Source: Lumbricus rubellus (lineage: Eukaryota; Annelida; Clitellata; Crassiclitellata; Lumbricidae). Taken from it: a stretch of DNA of 64,000 bases. The stretch is taken from positions 9,972,966 through 10,036,965 of the forward strand of contig OX243822.1 in assembly GCA_945859605.1 (NCBI GenBank). Direction: 5' to 3'. The first letter of the stretch is position 1. The number at the start of each line of letters is the position of its first letter. The notes under the pieces were generated by a model. It was not told the DNA's origin and made no database searches. It saw nothing but the letters and a program-made list of their open reading frames with translations. Made by a program: the position numbers and the translations under genes. Shown piece by piece: positions 1 to 11,184 of the stretch.

Positions 1-110
1 AATTTAAACACTGACAGTTTAAAGTATCCAGGCTCTTTTGCACAATTATAGTTGACAAACCTTTTGACGCTTGTAAAAGTCGCTCGTACATACATTTATA
101 ATTATACATA

Positions 111-641
111 TGTAGGGGCGCTGCTAACGCATGAGATCGAGATAGAGACAGACAGTGAGGGAAAGACAGACAGACAGACATACAGACAGACTGACAGGCA
201 GGAGAAAGGAAGAGAGGTTAAGATGTAAGAGAGTCCGGATTGGCCAAGCAAGGGACCAATCAGATTAGGACACGTAGGGGAAGAAGCTAGGAGTCAGACA
301 GGCGAGAGGAGAGAGGTCAGTCTTCAGTCGGGTTTCAGTCAACGAAGAGTAAAGAGTGAAACGAGAAGATAGTCAGATAAGTAGGCAGAAGGCCTAGGCA
401 TGAATGCCGAAGCTGGATGCCGAGCCTATAGTCGGAAATGAGAACACTAGAGTCGCGCTCAGTCAGTTATGTTATAGTTAGAGTTCTGTCGATTTACTCG
501 TCTGTGTCTTCGTGTTGAATAATCAGTGAACTACCATGATGTTGATTATCTGTGCTATTAAACACTGAAAACATCAGGCTACTTCTTTATCCACTTAGTC
601 GATTAACTTGTACGGATCAAGCGACTAGTCCCCATCTTACA
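111..641 (+). repeat. 5' LTR of TRIM-like element
   Basis: First of two identical 531-bp repeats. The first third is rich in GACA and GAGA, the rest is unique. It ends CATCTTACA immediately before the primer-site candidate at 644-659. Confidence 0.85.
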
Positions 642-1658
642 TGTGGTGGAGAACCGGGGTAGCAACTGTCCATCCCAAAACTCATCACGGACACTGGGCA
701 GCTAATGGAATTCGTTAAGGCAAATGCACACATCAGCTGTTAGAACAGTCTTCGGCGTTTCTATGTGTTATTAAGATCAAGGTAGAGAACAGCCACAAGT
801 CATTATTTATTGGTCTCAGCTTTCTCACCAGCTGACCAGTTCATTTTCGTCTGCTGCCTCGATAAGTGCACAGCTGGTCAATATATTTTCTCAGGGCAGA
901 TACCATTCAGGAAACAGGATGCCACCTTAACGGTTAATAGCTTTTCCACCAAGCACTGAGACGCTCCCAGCATTTAGTTAATTGGCATATGTCTGGCGAA
1001 CTCATGTACCACTAATGTGCATCTGCTCATGTTTATAACTTCGTGGAATGCAGTCATCCTTTGAAACATACCCTCCGCTTAAGAACAAGCACGAGTATAA
1101 TTGAATGCGGTTAGAACAGTTGGTTGATGGGCGAGACCCTGGAAGACATTTGGTAATGTAGTTACAGTAAAGAATCATCCATGAACATGACTTCGTGTCT
1201 AGCTGTTCAAATGGACCATGAGTTGATAAGTATAGGCCCCTAAGCGATGAACCTTATTGCACGTACATTTACGTAACATCCTTAGAGGGACAAGCCTAGT
1301 TAGTGAGTATAGTATTGTGGGTTCTTACTTGAGTACGGCATTACATTTGGTTTTTTTGTGTTTCGTCCATGGATTTTACTATCTGACTGGTATTCTTAGA
1401 CATTGTGTTTATCGTTGTGTGTTCAATTGCCGGAGCAATTAGTTTTAAAAACAAGGAATATTAAGTATTGTCTAATAATTTCAAAACGCATTCTTGAAAT
1501 TCTCTAAAGTGAGCAGTGCGACCGCTTCGCCATTTCTGCACCATAGATATTATTATTTTGGGTTATAATTGTGACAAATTCTAGTGCATTTAGGTGCTAG
1601 ACCATTGTGTTTATAATAATGTATGATGAGGACATCATCTAATTGTAGTAGAGTGACA
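642..1658 (+). other. Internal region of TRIM-like element, no gene seen
   Basis: This 1,017-bp stretch lies between the LTRs. It holds a primer-binding-site candidate at its left end and no clear polypurine tract at its right end. A 61-codon open frame at 1257-1442 resembles nothing I know and is probably chance. Confidence 0.6.
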
Positions 1659-2189
1659 TGTAGGGGCGCTGCTAACGCATGAGATCGAGATAGAGACAGA
1701 CAGTGAGGGAAAGACAGACAGACAGACATACAGACAGACTGACAGGCAGGAGAAAGGAAGAGAGGTTAAGATGTAAGAGAGTCCGGATTGGCCAAGCAAG
1801 GGACCAATCAGATTAGGACACGTAGGGGAAGAAGCTAGGAGTCAGACAGGCGAGAGGAGAGAGGTCAGTCTTCAGTCGGGTTTCAGTCAACGAAGAGTAA
1901 AGAGTGAAACGAGAAGATAGTCAGATAAGTAGGCAGAAGGCCTAGGCATGAATGCCGAAGCTGGATGCCGAGCCTATAGTCGGAAATGAGAACACTAGAG
2001 TCGCGCTCAGTCAGTTATGTTATAGTTAGAGTTCTGTCGATTTACTCGTCTGTGTCTTCGTGTTGAATAATCAGTGAACTACCATGATGTTGATTATCTG
2101 TGCTATTAAACACTGAAAACATCAGGCTACTTCTTTATCCACTTAGTCGATTAACTTGTACGGATCAAGCGACTAGTCCCCATCTTACA
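1659..2189 (+). repeat. 3' LTR of TRIM-like element
   Basis: Second copy of the 531-bp LTR, with the same TGTAGG start and TTACA end, followed by CATA, the duplicated target. Confidence 0.85.
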
Positions 2190-2209
2190 CATACATAATT
2201 ATTACATAC

Positions 2210-2254
2210 GGGAGCGCTGCTGAGTAGCGTGCCTTGAAGAGGCGCAATATAATT
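2210..2254 (+). repeat. LINE/SINE 3'-tail fragment
   Basis: GGGAGCGCTGCTGAGTAG followed by CTTGAAGAGGCGCAATATAA is a diverged copy of the tail that ends LINE and SINE copies elsewhere in the window (for example 21000-21040 and 57905-57950). Only the tail is present, next to the CATA microsatellite. Confidence 0.6.
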
Positions 2255-2272
2255 TTCTGAAATAAATAATTA

Positions 2273-2790
2273 TTACATACGTACATACATACATTCATAC
2301 GTACGTACAATCATACATACATACATACATACATACATACATACATACATACATACATACATACATACATACATACATACATACATACATACATACATAC
2401 ATACATACATACATACATACACACATACATACATACATACATACATACATACATACATACATACATACATACATACATACATACATACATACATACATAC
2501 ATACATACACACACACACATACATACATACATACATACATACATACATACATACATACATACATACATACATACATACATACATACATACATACATACAT
2601 ACATACATACATACATACATGTATGCATGCATACATACACATTACAGTCACACGTACAAACATACATACATGCATGCATACATACATACATACATACATA
2701 CATACATACATACATACATACATACATACATACATACATACATACATACATACATACATACATACATACATACATACATACATACATACG
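2273..2790. repeat. (CATA)n microsatellite, about 500 bp
   Basis: Almost pure CATA repeats run to about 2620. They resume at about 2661 after a 40-bp interruption containing TGTATGCATGCATACA. The repeat is open in several frames and produces spurious Met-Tyr-Val-Cys polypeptides; none is a gene. Confidence 0.95.
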
Positions 2791-3117
2791 TTCTTGCGAA
2801 TACATATATCTTGTGGTGTGTTTTACATGCCATCACACCGTGGTACAATGGTTTACGCATGTACTATAATACATTATATGTTTTTATTACTATTATATCA
2901 TTTGTTGTATTATAGGCATGCAACGTTATACATCTTCTTTGTTCATCACCCATTGTTTCTCGTGTCGGCCTTTGTGTGTAAAGATCCTTAACAGCTGCGT
3001 TCCTTCTCACACACAATATTCTGAACCATCGGATTTTCACGCAGTCACCGTTTACCATTGCATGCATTTCTTTTCAGCAGAAGCCTGGTAACCGAATCAC
3101 TTCGACATTTCGCCACT
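2791..3117. other. Unassigned sequence
   Basis: AT-rich sequence between two repeat tracts. I see no exon, RNA gene or recognisable element in it. Confidence 0.4.
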
Positions 3118-3612
3118 CCTTCCCTCCCTGCCTATCTGCCTCCCGACTTTCTCTTTCTCTGCCTCTCTGTCTCCCTGCCTCTCTGCCCTCTTGCCTCCCT
3201 GCCTCTCTATCTCCATGCCAACCTGGCAACCTGCCTATCTGCCTCTCTGCATCCATGCCTCCCCGCCTCTACCTGCCTCTCTGTCTTTCTGTCTCTCCGC
3301 CTCCCTGCCTCTTTTCCTCCCTACCTCTCTGCCTCCCTGTCTCCATTCCTCTCTGCCCCTCCCTGCCTCTCTGCCTCCCTGCCTCTCTACCTCTCTGCCT
3401 CTCTACCTCTCTGTCTCCCTGCCTCTCTGCCTCCCTGCCTCCATTCCTCTCTGCCCCTCCCTGCCTCCCTGCCTACCTGCCTCTCTGCCTCCCTGCCTCC
3501 ATTCCTCTCTGCCCCTCCCTGCCTCTTTGTCTCCCTGCCTCCCTGCCTCCCTCTCTGTCTCTGCCTCTAAGCTTCTGTGCCTCCCTGCCTCTCTGCCTCC
3601 AGACCTCCATCG
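3118..3612. repeat. Pyrimidine-rich minisatellite, CCTGCCTCTCTG-type
   Basis: About 40 imperfect copies of a 12-bp unit built from CCTGCCTC and CTCTGCCT. Larger blocks with CATTCCTCTCTGCCCCTCC recur near 3344, 3442 and 3499. All three frames stay open over long distances because the unit lacks stops. The Leu-Pro-Ala-Ser-rich polypeptides are not taken as genes. Confidence 0.9.
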
Positions 3613-4499
3613 GCATTCCTCTATCTCCCTTCAGCCTTCACATCATCCCACTTCTGGCTAATTCTCTGCCCTCTCCACGTGTTGCCTTGGACACGGATGT
3701 CATGGCAATCCATTCCAGCCATACTAATTTTTGCCGCTAGGTGGCAAGCTCGCCTGTGGTATCCTAGCAACGAGGAAAATGCCAAGGTCGTAATGGGAAC
3801 AACAAACTTTCGCGCTATAGGTCTTTTTTCTACCAAAGTCCTTCCAATATTGTGTGTTAATCATGCTGAAGAAAATCAAGAAATTGTTCAACATCAGTAA
3901 AAATTGTGTTAAAAGAATGATGCTAAGAATATCTACAACAATAAAAACCTTCGCTCATTATCTGCTCGTGTTCGTATACAAGGCTATTTCTAAAATGTTG
4001 CTTGTATGCCTTTCTCTGTCTGTCTGCCTGTATGTCTCAAGTCTTTCTGTCTCAAGTCTTTCTGTCTCTGTCTATCTCTCCTTATATTTGCAACCCTCTT
4101 TTGTCACTCTATCTCGTGTCTTTATCTATGCAAAAACTAACTCCCGATTATCCATCACGCTATTTTAGGTGACTTGTAGCGGTTTCAATTCTCCGAGTCG
4201 AGTAATAATAGTTTCTCGATAACGTAATTAGGTCAAACAGCAGGTCAGCTAATTAGTCGGACTACTTTTGCATCCTGTTTCACGTTGCGCTGAACAGTAG
4301 GTGAAACCAATTCATTGGTCTCAGTATTGATGAACATGCAAGCAACACCGGAAGAATTCTATGCGAGGTGGCGGCTTTTTAACGACGAGTGAAAAATGTG
4401 CATGGCATGGAACACGTTGACTCGTTAGAGTAAACTACAAGAGGCGCTATATAATTATTTATACACGATGACTACAATACAGTGCATGCAATGTAACAT
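3613..4499. other. Unassigned sequence left of the hAT element
   Basis: It holds a short CTGTCTGTCTCAAGT tract near 4015-4080. A TCAGCTAATTAGTC stretch and an AGAGGCGCTATATAATTA tail-like fragment near 4440 are also present. No exon or RNA gene is recognised. Confidence 0.4.
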
Positions 4500-4507
4500 G
4501 TTGGGGC

Positions 4508-4521
4508 CAGGGTGTGATTTG
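4508..4521 (+). repeat. Left terminal inverted repeat of hAT element
   Basis: CAGGGTGTGATTTG, preceded by target duplication GTTGGGGC. It pairs with 10026-10039, differing at one base. Confidence 0.9.
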
Positions 4522-4601
4522 CCGGGGGGGTTGGGGGGGTCGGACCCCCTCTTTGCTATGGCCCGACCCCCACACTTCCACCTCCAAAAAAAAGGTGTGG
4601 G

Positions 4602-4667
4602 GGTCCAATTTCGACCCCCTCTTTTGGCAGTGCGGCCAGTGCCACAAGAGGGGGTCGAAATTGGACC
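4602..4667. repeat. Subterminal hairpin of hAT element
   Basis: Left arm GGTCCAATTTCGACCCCC at 4602-4623 is repeated inverted at 4646-4667 as GGGGGTCGAAATTGGACC, separated by 22 bp. The arm sequence GACCCCC also occurs several times in both element ends. It may be a transposase-binding or folding site. Confidence 0.75.
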
Positions 4668-5500
4668 ACTGCAAGCAGTTAGTAGGACTTATTCGTTTCA
4701 TTTCCTCATTCGTTCAACAGTTGACAGTTGACACAAAGTTTCAAGTAACTGTTGTACTGTTGTGACGTTGTCCGGTCCAATATAATTATTATTTATAGTC
4801 GCATTCTTCGCATATACGTCGATGGTTTGGCGCGTACCCCAACTTCCGGTTAGATGTTGTGGTTCAATAGCGATTCGAACGTCGATTTCGCATGGGAAAT
4901 GTGACATTTTAAAAACGTATTTTCTGTGAATATTCGTATTCTTACGAAATTTTAAGTTAGATGAGTTAGACCATTGCAAGTCATTAGGAATAATTTACGG
5001 CGCTTTTTGTGTCGTTAAAAACGTTGAAATAATTAATTACGCTAAAATACACGTTTACCGCTTTTAAAAACGTTAAAACATTAGATTTAGTAAATTAGTA
5101 TACACAAATAATTTAGAACGCTAAAATATGATTTTACCTAATGGTTTATTATGTAATGTATTTAGTTGATGATTCATTTTCCCAGATTTTTCAACATTCG
5201 CGGCCATTAGCACTGTACAAAAATTGCTCCCAAAGTGTTACTTTGACCCATTTCGGCAAAGTTTTTTCCGATTTTGATAATTTTAGGCCAGTATGGTCAG
5301 AAATATCTACCTGTAGACGTCCAAAAATTCTTTTAGGAAAAAATTGAATTTTGGTAAAGTTATAGCTGTTTAAAGTGAAAACATTGATTTTATTTCAGAA
5401 AATATATGCTGTGCACTATCGCATATCGTTGTTTTTATAATAATATTAATGCTGTTTTGTAAGGTCTGTTGTTTGCGTGTGTGTTCTGTTTAGCATTAGA

Positions 5501-6437
5501 ATGGCTACACCAGATATTATGTGTGAAACACTTAAGATGACTGTAGATGCGCTGCTGAGACAAAATCATCTAGCAATTTGTCAGATGCCCAAAGATGGAC
5601 TATGTCTAATCCTTGCATGCGCAGAAGCGCTGAACGTGTCTAAGGAACATATAGTTGAACGTCTCAACTCAGAACTTGCTCAACATCGTTCCGCCTATGA
5701 GAAGTTCCTTGTAGCAGATTATGATGTAACAAAGGAACTGGACCGCTATCTGAAAAAGGGAATATATAATAGTGATATTGGTGATGTTTGTGTGAGTGCA
5801 CTAGCAAATGCGATCGGCACCAAGATCGAAATATATCAGGAACTCGATGGCCGCATCCTTCGATTTCGGCACGAGCCAAGCCGTCGCCCAGAATCGCAGC
5901 CAGCAGTAGCAGTACCAAAGACAATATGTCTGCTGCGCTCAGGTAGTGAAGAGGTCCCTGGCAATCCACTACATTTTGATGCTTTGCTAGCAGCTGAAGA
6001 TGTATTGAAGCATCAGAACAGGAACCCTGGTGGAAAGTCTGGAAAGAACAGCATGGTCAGCAGCGTCAGCACGCCATCAGCTGTCAAACGCAGTGTGGTG
6101 CAAATGTCGATACGCACCATGTTTAAAAAACCACGAACAGAAGTTCCTTACACAGAAGCCTGCAGTACTCCTACTACTGCCCAAACGAATTCATCTCATC
6201 CGATTCCCTCAACATCTTGCATGGAGTCGGTTTCTCAGACAACAGCGACTCATTCATCCATGTCCGAGACTGTAAAGATACTAAGTACACCACAAAGCTC
6301 TGTCGCTGAAACTTCCACATTAAGCCAGCTGCCTGTATCGCAATCTACCGATTACGTCACGGTGCTTGTAACACCAACAACGTCAGTTCTTCCATCTGTG
6401 GTTCAGTGTCCATTGGAATCGGCTTCTGCAACTACAG
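5501..6437 (+). CDS. hAT element gene exon 1: OTU-like cysteine protease domain
   Basis: ATG 5501 opens a frame of 312 codons plus one base, ending at the donor ACAG/GTACGG. Residues about 26-165 look like an OTU deubiquitinase domain. They contain a PKDGLC box (Asp32, Cys35), a central segment resembling the OTU pattern before a conserved Ile-Tyr, and LLRSG..PLHFDAL with the expected catalytic His158. All three catalytic positions are present. Residues about 180-312 are Ser/Thr/Pro-rich and look disordered. OTU enzymes cut ubiquitin-like chains; a role in protecting the transposase or altering host ubiquitin signals is inference. An upstream in-frame GTG at 5477 is less likely as start. The splice site is duplicated: ACAGGTACGGTAATTTCTA occurs twice in tandem. 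Confidence 0.82.
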
Positions 6438-6781
6438 GTACGGTAATTTCTAACAGGTACGGTAATTTCTAAAGTTGATTTTATGGGGGGGGGCATTTGC
6501 TTTGGCGTCCCCCAATATTAAACTTTGGAAATCCTATTTTTCGTTTCGGAAATTTCCGGTTTTGGTTTTGTAAGAAATACACTTCGAGCAATATTTTAGA
6601 AAAACAGTAAAATCGAATTATCTCAGACTCTGAAATACAGGTACCGTATAGCCGAGACTAGCTCTCAGCCACTCATTTATAAGTTATAAGCCAGGTGATT
6701 GCGATTTTAGCCATGATAATGATGCTTCTTTTCATCGTCTTACCAACTTAGTAATTTAAAATGTTTCTTTTATTTTTACAG
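6438..6781 (+). other. Intron of the hAT element gene
   Basis: The 344-bp intron starts GTACGG and ends TTTTTACAG. It joins phase 1 to phase 1, making one Glu codon (G/AA), and keeps the downstream frame open for 698 codons. The second copy of the donor-like ACAGGTACGG lies 16 bp into the intron. Confidence 0.8.
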
Positions 6782-8880
6782 AACACAGCACGGTCTGCAC
6801 CACTACTAGGTCCACTAGTGATGATGACGATGAAGATTCTGTCACTACCGCAGATAATACTTGTCCGAAAGTTTGCCGAAATAAAGATCAATTCAGTGCA
6901 TGGACCAAGTCGAGGGATTGGTTATACTGTGAAAGTGGTGCGGTTCGTTGTTCCATTTGCATTAAAGCCAAGAAGATGGGTGGTGTAAAAACGTACGGGT
7001 TTCAGGGTCAACGTGAAGAAGGTGCCTTCATAACTGGTAAAGTAGATGCTAAATCAGCCAAAACATTGTTAAAAAAAATTGACAGGCATCGTGAGTCTAA
7101 GCTGCATATTCATTCTGCTGATGTAGTACAATCTGCTGCAGCTCATGCATTGCCCAAAGCCGTGGACAAGGCCCATGCATTATTTGAGCTACAACACAAA
7201 GCAAACATTGAGAAAACGGAGATTGCATTTAGAACCGCATACGAGTGTGCGAAATCCAATTTGTCATTTGCAGAATATTCCCGCCTAATGACACTGCAGT
7301 CAGTTAATGGATTAAATACCGGTGATATGCTTGTGTCTAATCATTCATGCATAAATATTGTTGAGCACATTGCGAGCGAAATGCGGAGTGAGTTGATACA
7401 TCATATTGTTGCAAATGATCTTCTATTTTCTGTCATGATAGACGAAAGTACATCTGTTGGAGATAAGCAGTCTATGATCATTTACATAAGAACCGAACTG
7501 GAAGGAGAGGTCCACTCATTTTTTCTCGGTTTGGTACCAATCAGTTCAGGTACTGCGATAGATCTGCATATTTTGTTGATGAATTATTTGGAATCGGTTG
7601 GTTTAACTGATGCGATATGTTCAAAGCAGCTTGTAGGCTTTTGCAGTGACGGTGCGAGCACCATGATAGGCAATTATAGAGGTGTTGCTACGCTGTTGAA
7701 GGAAAAATTTCCACGTGTTCAGAGCTTCCATTGCATGGCACACCGTTTGGAATTAGCTATCAAAAATGCGGTCGATTCAGTGAATGGTGTGTCTCATTTC
7801 AAAATTTTCATAGACAGTTTGTACAAATTCTACAGTCTGTCACCCAAAAACCAGAGGGAACTCGCTTCAATAGCTGCAGACACTAATACTGTGTTGCTCA
7901 AAATTAACAAAATTTTTGAAGTGAGATGGGCCTTTTCATCGTTTCTTTCCATGAAAGCGCTACTACGCGATTACTGTGCATTATATGCCCATCTTTTGCG
8001 GTTGTCTGAAAATGGTGATAGATCGACTAAGGAAGCAAGCAAGTGCAAAGGTTTAGCCAACAAAATGTCTAGTTGGATCTTTGTCAGCCAATTGTGCATG
8101 CTAAAAGATTCACTGCGCACATTGAAGCAATTGTCATTGTTTTTTCAAAGTAATGATGCCAATCTTGTCAGTGCAACTATGAAGATTGCCCAAGCGAAAG
8201 CCTCGTTATTAGCCATGAAAGACTTCCCCGGTAAGAGTCTAAAAAACATGTGGGACATGTGTGATAGTACAGGATCGTACAAGGGTGTTCTCCTTAAGCG
8301 GACCGATACAGACTTTGCAAATTTTACCAGTCTCAGAAGTCAATTCTACCAGTGTCTGTTAGACAATATAGCTGAACGATTCCCTTGCACAGAGACATTG
8401 AAGCTTGCAAATGTCTTGAATCCAACAAGCTGGCCAACAGATGACTTAGAAAAAACGCTGTATGGTTGCAGAGAGGTTGCTGCTCTCTGCAAGCAACTTT
8501 GTTTCAGTTCTATTGCGTGTGTTGAAATCCTATCAGATTTTGCTACTTTTAAAGATAATCTGAAAGTAGGAATGCATCTAAAACAATTGCTGACAAAACT
8601 GTCCATTTATCCTATCTCCAGTGCAGATTGCGAGCGTGGTTTCAGTTCCATGAATCTGCAGCACACAGACACAAGAAACCGACTAAAAACTGAAACTGTC
8701 AGTGCTCTATTGATGATAGCTGTTAATGGCCCTGCTGTGCAATTTTTCAAGTGTCACGAGTATGTCTTATCTTGGTTCAAAAAAGGCAGGCATGGTGCCA
8801 ACGACAAACCAACAGGAAAGAAAAGGAATGTTGATGAGCTTAGACCAAGATATAAACTTTTTGCCATGATTAAAGACTAG
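6782..8880 (+). CDS. hAT element gene exon 2: TTF-type zinc finger and hAT transposase
   Basis: The exon continues the OTU exon in frame to TAG at 8880, for a predicted protein of 1,011 residues. An acidic DDDDED stretch is followed by a zinc-finger region of TTF type (FSAWTKSRDWLYC..RCSIC..., then ESKLHIHSADVV) around residues 335-425. The RNase H-fold transposase core has candidate catalytic Asp533 (MIDEST), Asp602 (CSDGAS) and Glu930 (CERGFSS), plus the CMAHRLELA and VRWAF motifs. The end carries the hAT C-terminal dimerisation segment. The core resembles host proteins of the KIAA1586 and ZNF862 group, themselves derived from hAT. The upstream in-frame Met at 6976 is internal. Flanking inverted repeats argue for a live transposon rather than a domesticated gene. 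Confidence 0.88.
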
Positions 8881-10025
8881 TGACTACCACTTAGCTAGAG
8901 TTCATCACAAATTAGGCTACATCATACATGACAATTTCATTTCAATAATTTTCGCATGATGACTAGTTCATCATAAATAATTTGCACTTCGTTATTGATG
9001 ATTCTTGTTTCTGTTGTCATTTGAAATTATTTCTGTTTTTAGTCCTCAATAGTAACACAAATATCTTCTTATTTGAAGTTATTTCTTGTGAGTTGTTATA
9101 AGAACAGTATTTAGTTTGTGCGTTACAGCTTGTGACTTGTGAAGTTCCGAGCACTTCGTTCATACTAGGACCTTACTATTGTTTTATTATTTTGAGTGCT
9201 GACTGCTGAGTATTATTCTCACTTTGCGTTGTACTAAGTAACAAGTATTTTGGTGCCAACTTCCAAGTATGCTCGGCTTTCCAAGGGTACATATACTAAG
9301 TATGATCATTGATTTTGGTGCTAACTGCGAAGTATTGATCGTGTGCTGGACTGCCGGTAGAAGTTTCAAGTTTTTTGGTTACTACATTTTCTGATTTCAT
9401 TCGCTTTAAATTGTGACCTCAATATATCCTGCACCTGTGCATTTTACTGCATTTGTACAGCCAACTTTTATGTTGAAGTTAGACTTTTATGTTCTTATGT
9501 TGCACTATGCCAATATTATAGTGCAACATAAGTGAATATTATAATGCCACTATAAATGAATACCCAAATGTCTTTGCTGCATGTTTATGTGTTTTCCATG
9601 TTAAACAAAAAAATAAGCAAAACAAAAATTTCAATTGGACTTTCTTATTTTTCTCATATTTTAAGTCCAATTGGGAGTGGTTTTTGTATTATTTTACTTC
9701 TAATTTAGAGCAAGTTCATGCAGTAGGCTACTGTGTTTGTTTACAATGAAAGTTACTAATGACAAGTTAATTAAACTTGAAAACTACTGGGTTAACGAAC
9801 AGAAAAACTTCAAACCCTTTAACATAAATAACATGTTAACTGATCTTTAAAAAAGTGATATTATTCAATTCATTCAATTCACTTTCAATAGAAGATTTTG
9901 CTTTGGATTGCACCAAATCAATAGCGGCCGGGGCTCCGCCCCGGACCCCGCTGGGGGAGCTTACGACGCTCCCCCAGACCCCCTAGTCGGATATGCTCAG
10001 GCCGACCCCCACACTTTTTTTGGGA
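8881..10025. other. 3' non-coding part of the hAT element
   Basis: AT-rich sequence downstream of the transposase stop. It contains hairpins at about 9497-9532 (TTATGTTGCACTAT and its complement) and 9633-9674 (CAATTGGACTT and its complement). A GC-rich subterminal block at 9925-10020 contains GGGGCTCCGCCCC and CTGGGGGAGC..GCTCCCCCAG. No gene is seen. Confidence 0.6.
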
Positions 10026-10039
10026 CAAATCACACACTG
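10026..10039 (-). repeat. Right terminal inverted repeat of hAT element
   Basis: CAAATCACACACTG, the inverse of the left end with one mismatch, followed by GTTGGGGC, the second copy of the target. Confidence 0.9.
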
Positions 10040-10209
10040 GTTGGGGCACTGCTTGAGCGTTCGCTTTTTTTTATCAAGGAAGCTGCAGGTTCAAATGTCG
10101 AACGACGTTCTTAACGCAGAGTTGTTTCAAGGCTTGAAGGAACTGTGTTCGCGGAGAGGTGCTATTGTATCCGACCTATGGATGAGATAATATCATTCTT
10201 AATTTATAA

Positions 10210-10325
10210 CTCCGCCACTGGTTGCACTCTGCCAGTGCCAGTCCCAAGCCTGGATAAAGGAGGAGGAGGGCGTCGCTAATGGTCTTTGTTACCACACAGC
10301 AACGTTAAACTGCAACTACACACAC
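10210..10325 (+). repeat. Possible LINE/SINE 3'-end fragment
   Basis: A stretch with CTCCGCCACTGGTTGCACTC, GCCAGTGCCAGTCCCAAG, GGATAAAGGAGG and GGGCGTCGC resembles the 3' ends of some retroposons. A related copy lies at 43400-43480 (GCCAGTTCCAATTG, AAAAGGGCGTCGCGAAC). Two copies support a repeat; the class is uncertain. Confidence 0.4.
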
Positions 10326-10362
10326 ACATCTAATTTATCTCTTTTACTCGTTCCTTCTTACA

Positions 10363-10364
10363 AC

Positions 10365-10412
<48 letters not shown>

Positions 10413-10760
10413 CCTTCTCTCCGTCCTGTCATCTCTCCATCTCTTCCTCTTTTAATCCTTACTCCCAACATCCTTCCTTCCCACCATCCAGATCTCACTC
10501 TCTTCCTACTTATCCGTCGCTTCATTCCTCTCCCCATCTCTCTCTCTCTCCCTTTGCCCATCCGTCTCTCGCTCCCTCCCTCCATCCGTTCGTCCGTACG
10601 TCCCTCCCTCCCTCCCTCTCTCCCTCCCTCCCTCCCTCCCTCCCTCCCTCCCTTCTTCCTTCCCTCCCTCCCTCACCTTCTCCCTCCCTCCCTCCCTCCC
10701 TCCCTCCCTCCCTCCCTCCCTCCCTCCCTCCCTCCCTCCATACATCCATCCATCCATCCA
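10363..10760. repeat. (CT)n and (CCCT)n simple repeats
   Basis: A pure CT run at about 10366-10409 is followed by irregular pyrimidines. A long CCCT tract runs at 10585-10740 and ends in CCAT repeats. The Pro-Ser-Leu frames through it are repeat artefacts. Confidence 0.92.
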
Positions 10761-11184
10761 TCTATCCTTCCTTTCTTCCCTCCTCTCCCTCTTTCAATCA
10801 CGCTCTCACACTCACTCACTTTCACTTACTCACTCACTCACTCTTTGTGTTTCAATCTCATTATCTCTCTATCTTTCTTGAACATAAATCTTTAGATATT
10901 AATCCCTCTCGCGCAGATCATCTGATAACATGCAAGTTAGTTCAACAAAATGTCTCCCTGGGTGCAAACAACAGCAACAATTCCATTCTGTTCTCTTCGA
11001 TTTACGACTAATAAAGTGCCCCTCACATGTGGTACGACCTAATCTGGATCACTCCCAGTGCAACGAACCATCGAGAAAAGAAAAGTCTTAAGAGAACGGG
11101 CAGAAACAGTAGCGCCCCCACATAAGCTCTTATCACGAGTAGTTATAAATAGCAGGAAGGTCGTTCCATAGACGCACATAGCCA
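10761..11184. other. Unassigned sequence
   Basis: CACT-rich and then unique sequence. ATAAAGTGCCCCTCACATGTG near 11013 resembles an inverted LINE tail of the type at 44750. No exon is recognised. Confidence 0.35.

Larger units (their letters stand above)
111..2189 (+). mobile_element. Compact non-coding LTR retrotransposon (TRIM-like)
   Basis: Two direct repeats of 531 bp, identical by eye, begin TGTAGGGGCG and end CTTACA, so they have the TG..CA ends of LTRs. They enclose only 1,017 bp with no protein longer than about 60 residues. The 4-bp sequence CATA lies just outside both ends (107-110 and 2190-2193) and fits a target-site duplication. A primer-binding-site candidate starting TGGTGGAGAACCGGGG follows the first LTR after two bases. 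Such small, gag- and pol-free elements are called TRIMs and must be moved by another element's proteins. LTR identity suggests recent insertion. Orientation is taken from the primer-site candidate. Confidence 0.85.
4508..10039 (+). mobile_element. Complete hAT transposon carrying an OTU-transposase gene
   Basis: The element is 5,532 bp. It starts CAGGGTGTGATTTG and ends CAAATCACACACTG, giving 14-bp terminal inverted repeats with one mismatch. The 8-bp sequence GTTGGGGC lies directly outside both ends (4500-4507 and 10040-10047), an exact target-site duplication of the length made by hAT transposases. The subterminal regions share AAAAAAAGTGTGGGGGTC-like sequence in opposite orientation and are G/C-rich with hairpins. 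Inside is one two-exon gene (5501-6437 joined to 6782-8880) with no stop or frameshift. The element therefore looks autonomous or only recently inactive. Confidence 0.93.

Noticed and set aside
2273..2991. Long Met-Tyr-Val-Cys and His-Thr-Tyr-Ile frames on both strands
   Set aside because: They are translations of the CATA microsatellite, open in several frames at once.
3058..3740. Overlapping Leu/Pro/Ala/Ser-rich frames of up to 170 codons
   Set aside because: The 12-bp pyrimidine unit contains no stop codon in any plus-strand frame; no domain, splice or start context.
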